In this document: piece by piece, positions 7,134 through 7,357 of the stretch
How the letters are laid out: each line of letters opens with the position of its first letter
Position numbering within the stretch: the first letter of the stretch is position 1
NCBI GenBank assembly: GCA_017861355.1
Contig: JAGFXQ010000166.1
Location: 1-7,357 of the forward strand
Direction of reading: 5' to 3'
DNA: 7,357 bases
Source of the DNA: Bacillota bacterium
Lineage (GTDB): Bacteria; Bacillota; Clostridia; Lachnospirales; Lachnospiraceae
Notes under the pieces: generated by a model
What the model was told of the DNA's origin: nothing
Seen by the model: the letters and a program-made list of their open reading frames with translations, nothing else
Database searches by the model: none
Made by a program: the position numbers and the translations under genes

Positions 7134-7229
7134 AATCGGGAGAAGCTCATCACTTCCCTAAAAGTTTTCCTATATTAGGTAAATACAGGATGTAGGAAAA
7201 CTTGAAAGGCAGGATACTCTCTCCCGATT
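7134..7229 (-). promoter_or_regulatory. Nested stem-loop: structured leader or terminator upstream of the phosphoesterase
   Basis: Read on the minus strand, a basal 10-bp stem pairs AATCGGGAGA (7220-7229) with TCTCCCGATT (7134-7143). Inside it an 11-bp stem pairs AAGTTTTCCTA (7193-7203) with TAGGAAAACTT (7162-7172) around a 20-base loop. The two stems are separated by internal strands of 16 and 18 bases, in which CTTTC (7204-7208) can pair with GGAAG. The basal stem ends in CCCGATTTTG, a short T-run. Such a purine-rich, asymmetric internal loop above a terminator-like stem is typical of a metabolite-sensing or protein-binding leader. A plain terminator of an upstream gene is the simpler alternative. 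It matches no riboswitch consensus that I can recall. The folding is clear; the function is inference. Confidence 0.5.
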
Positions 7230-7248
7230 ATTTCTATACTATAGAAAT
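7230..7248. promoter_or_regulatory. 19-bp perfect palindrome, operator-like or small hairpin
   Basis: ATTTCTATA and its exact complement flank a single central base, directly abutting the large stem-loop. The dyad could be an operator for a dimeric regulator. If transcribed, it could form a hairpin immediately 5' of the structured element, although a one-base centre would force opening of the inner pairs. The TATAGT inside it on the minus strand resembles a -10 box but lacks a -35 box at the right distance. Confidence 0.4.
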
Positions 7249-7254
7249 TCTTTT

Positions 7255-7286
7255 ACTAATATTAGTCAGCTTTGCCAGTGTTTCAC
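7255..7286 (-). promoter_or_regulatory. Weak promoter candidate overlapped by a 12-bp palindrome
   Basis: GTGAAA (7281-7286) and AATATT (7258-7263) are 17 bases apart on the minus strand, each with four of six consensus matches. The -10 box is the centre of the perfect palindrome ACTAATATTAGT (7255-7266), which is how a repressor site would block a promoter. Transcription from here would give a leader of about 250 bases containing the 19-bp palindrome and the nested stem-loop. A better -35 box, TTGACT at 7315-7320, lacks a good -10 partner. Confidence 0.3.
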
Positions 7287-7357
7287 ATCCTAGTGTTATT
7301 TTAGGAAGCTAATAAGTCAATTTGGTGGCAATTTTCTTACGAATTACTTACCATTTT

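Larger units (their letters stand above)
6999..7357. other. Gene-free region upstream of the phosphoesterase
   Basis: I see no credible coding sequence on either strand in these 359 bases. On the minus strand all three frames entering from the window edge stop within about 20 bases, so at most a few terminal codons of an upstream gene could be present. The region holds a promoter candidate, two palindromes and the large nested stem-loop listed separately. Between 7010 and 7134 it holds CTGAT/TATCTGA direct repeats (around 7030-7100) and a possible inverted pair ATCAGAT/ATCTGAT, which would make a second, weaker hairpin. Confidence 0.6.

Noticed and set aside
7121..7238. The 10-bp inverted repeat around the structured element as terminal repeats of a small mobile element (MITE)
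   Set aside because: No target-site duplication is visible next to the repeats, a second perfect inner stem fits RNA folding better, and only one copy can be seen in this window. A genome search for other copies could reopen this.

Overview
The window comes from a low-to-moderate GC Gram-positive bacterium, most likely a clostridial (Lachnospiraceae-like) Firmicute. This is inferred from strong AGGAGG-type ribosome binding sites, AT-rich intergenic DNA, a Gram-positive lipoprotein with a DUF4349-like architecture, and a very long secreted CpdB-type phosphoesterase carrying Ig-like modules. No species-specific marker is present, so the assignment is only to that level. All genes lie on the minus strand, so transcription runs from high to low coordinates.

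Layout in the direction of transcription: (a) 6999-7357 is a roughly 360-base region with no convincing gene. It holds two perfect palindromes near a possible promoter and a striking nested stem-loop of about 95 bases (7134-7229) that ends in a short U-run, which could be either a structured leader or a terminator. (b) 2946-6998 encodes a 1350-residue secreted protein: signal peptide, metallophosphoesterase and 5'-nucleotidase C-terminal domains of the CpdB/YfkN type, then six degenerate Ig-like modules with no visible wall anchor. It ends in a terminator with a perfect 17-bp stem. (c) 1666-2703 encodes a DUF4349-like lipoprotein with a coiled coil and a C-terminal membrane helix. It has its own promoter candidate and a clean terminator with a 13-bp stem. 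(d) 186-1400 encodes a Y-family translesion polymerase (DinB/Pol IV type) with its own promoter candidate and no clear terminator after it. (e) 1-43 is the start of another exported protein, cut off by the window edge, again with its own RBS and promoter candidate.

The genes look like separate transcription units and share no obvious pathway. Two or three of the products act at or outside the membrane (nucleotide scavenging or cyclic-nucleotide hydrolysis, and an envelope lipoprotein), and one acts in DNA damage tolerance. I see no mobile element, CRISPR array, tRNA, rRNA or clear defence system. The parts least explained by known families are the structured region upstream of the phosphoesterase and that protein's divergent substrate loops and modular tail.
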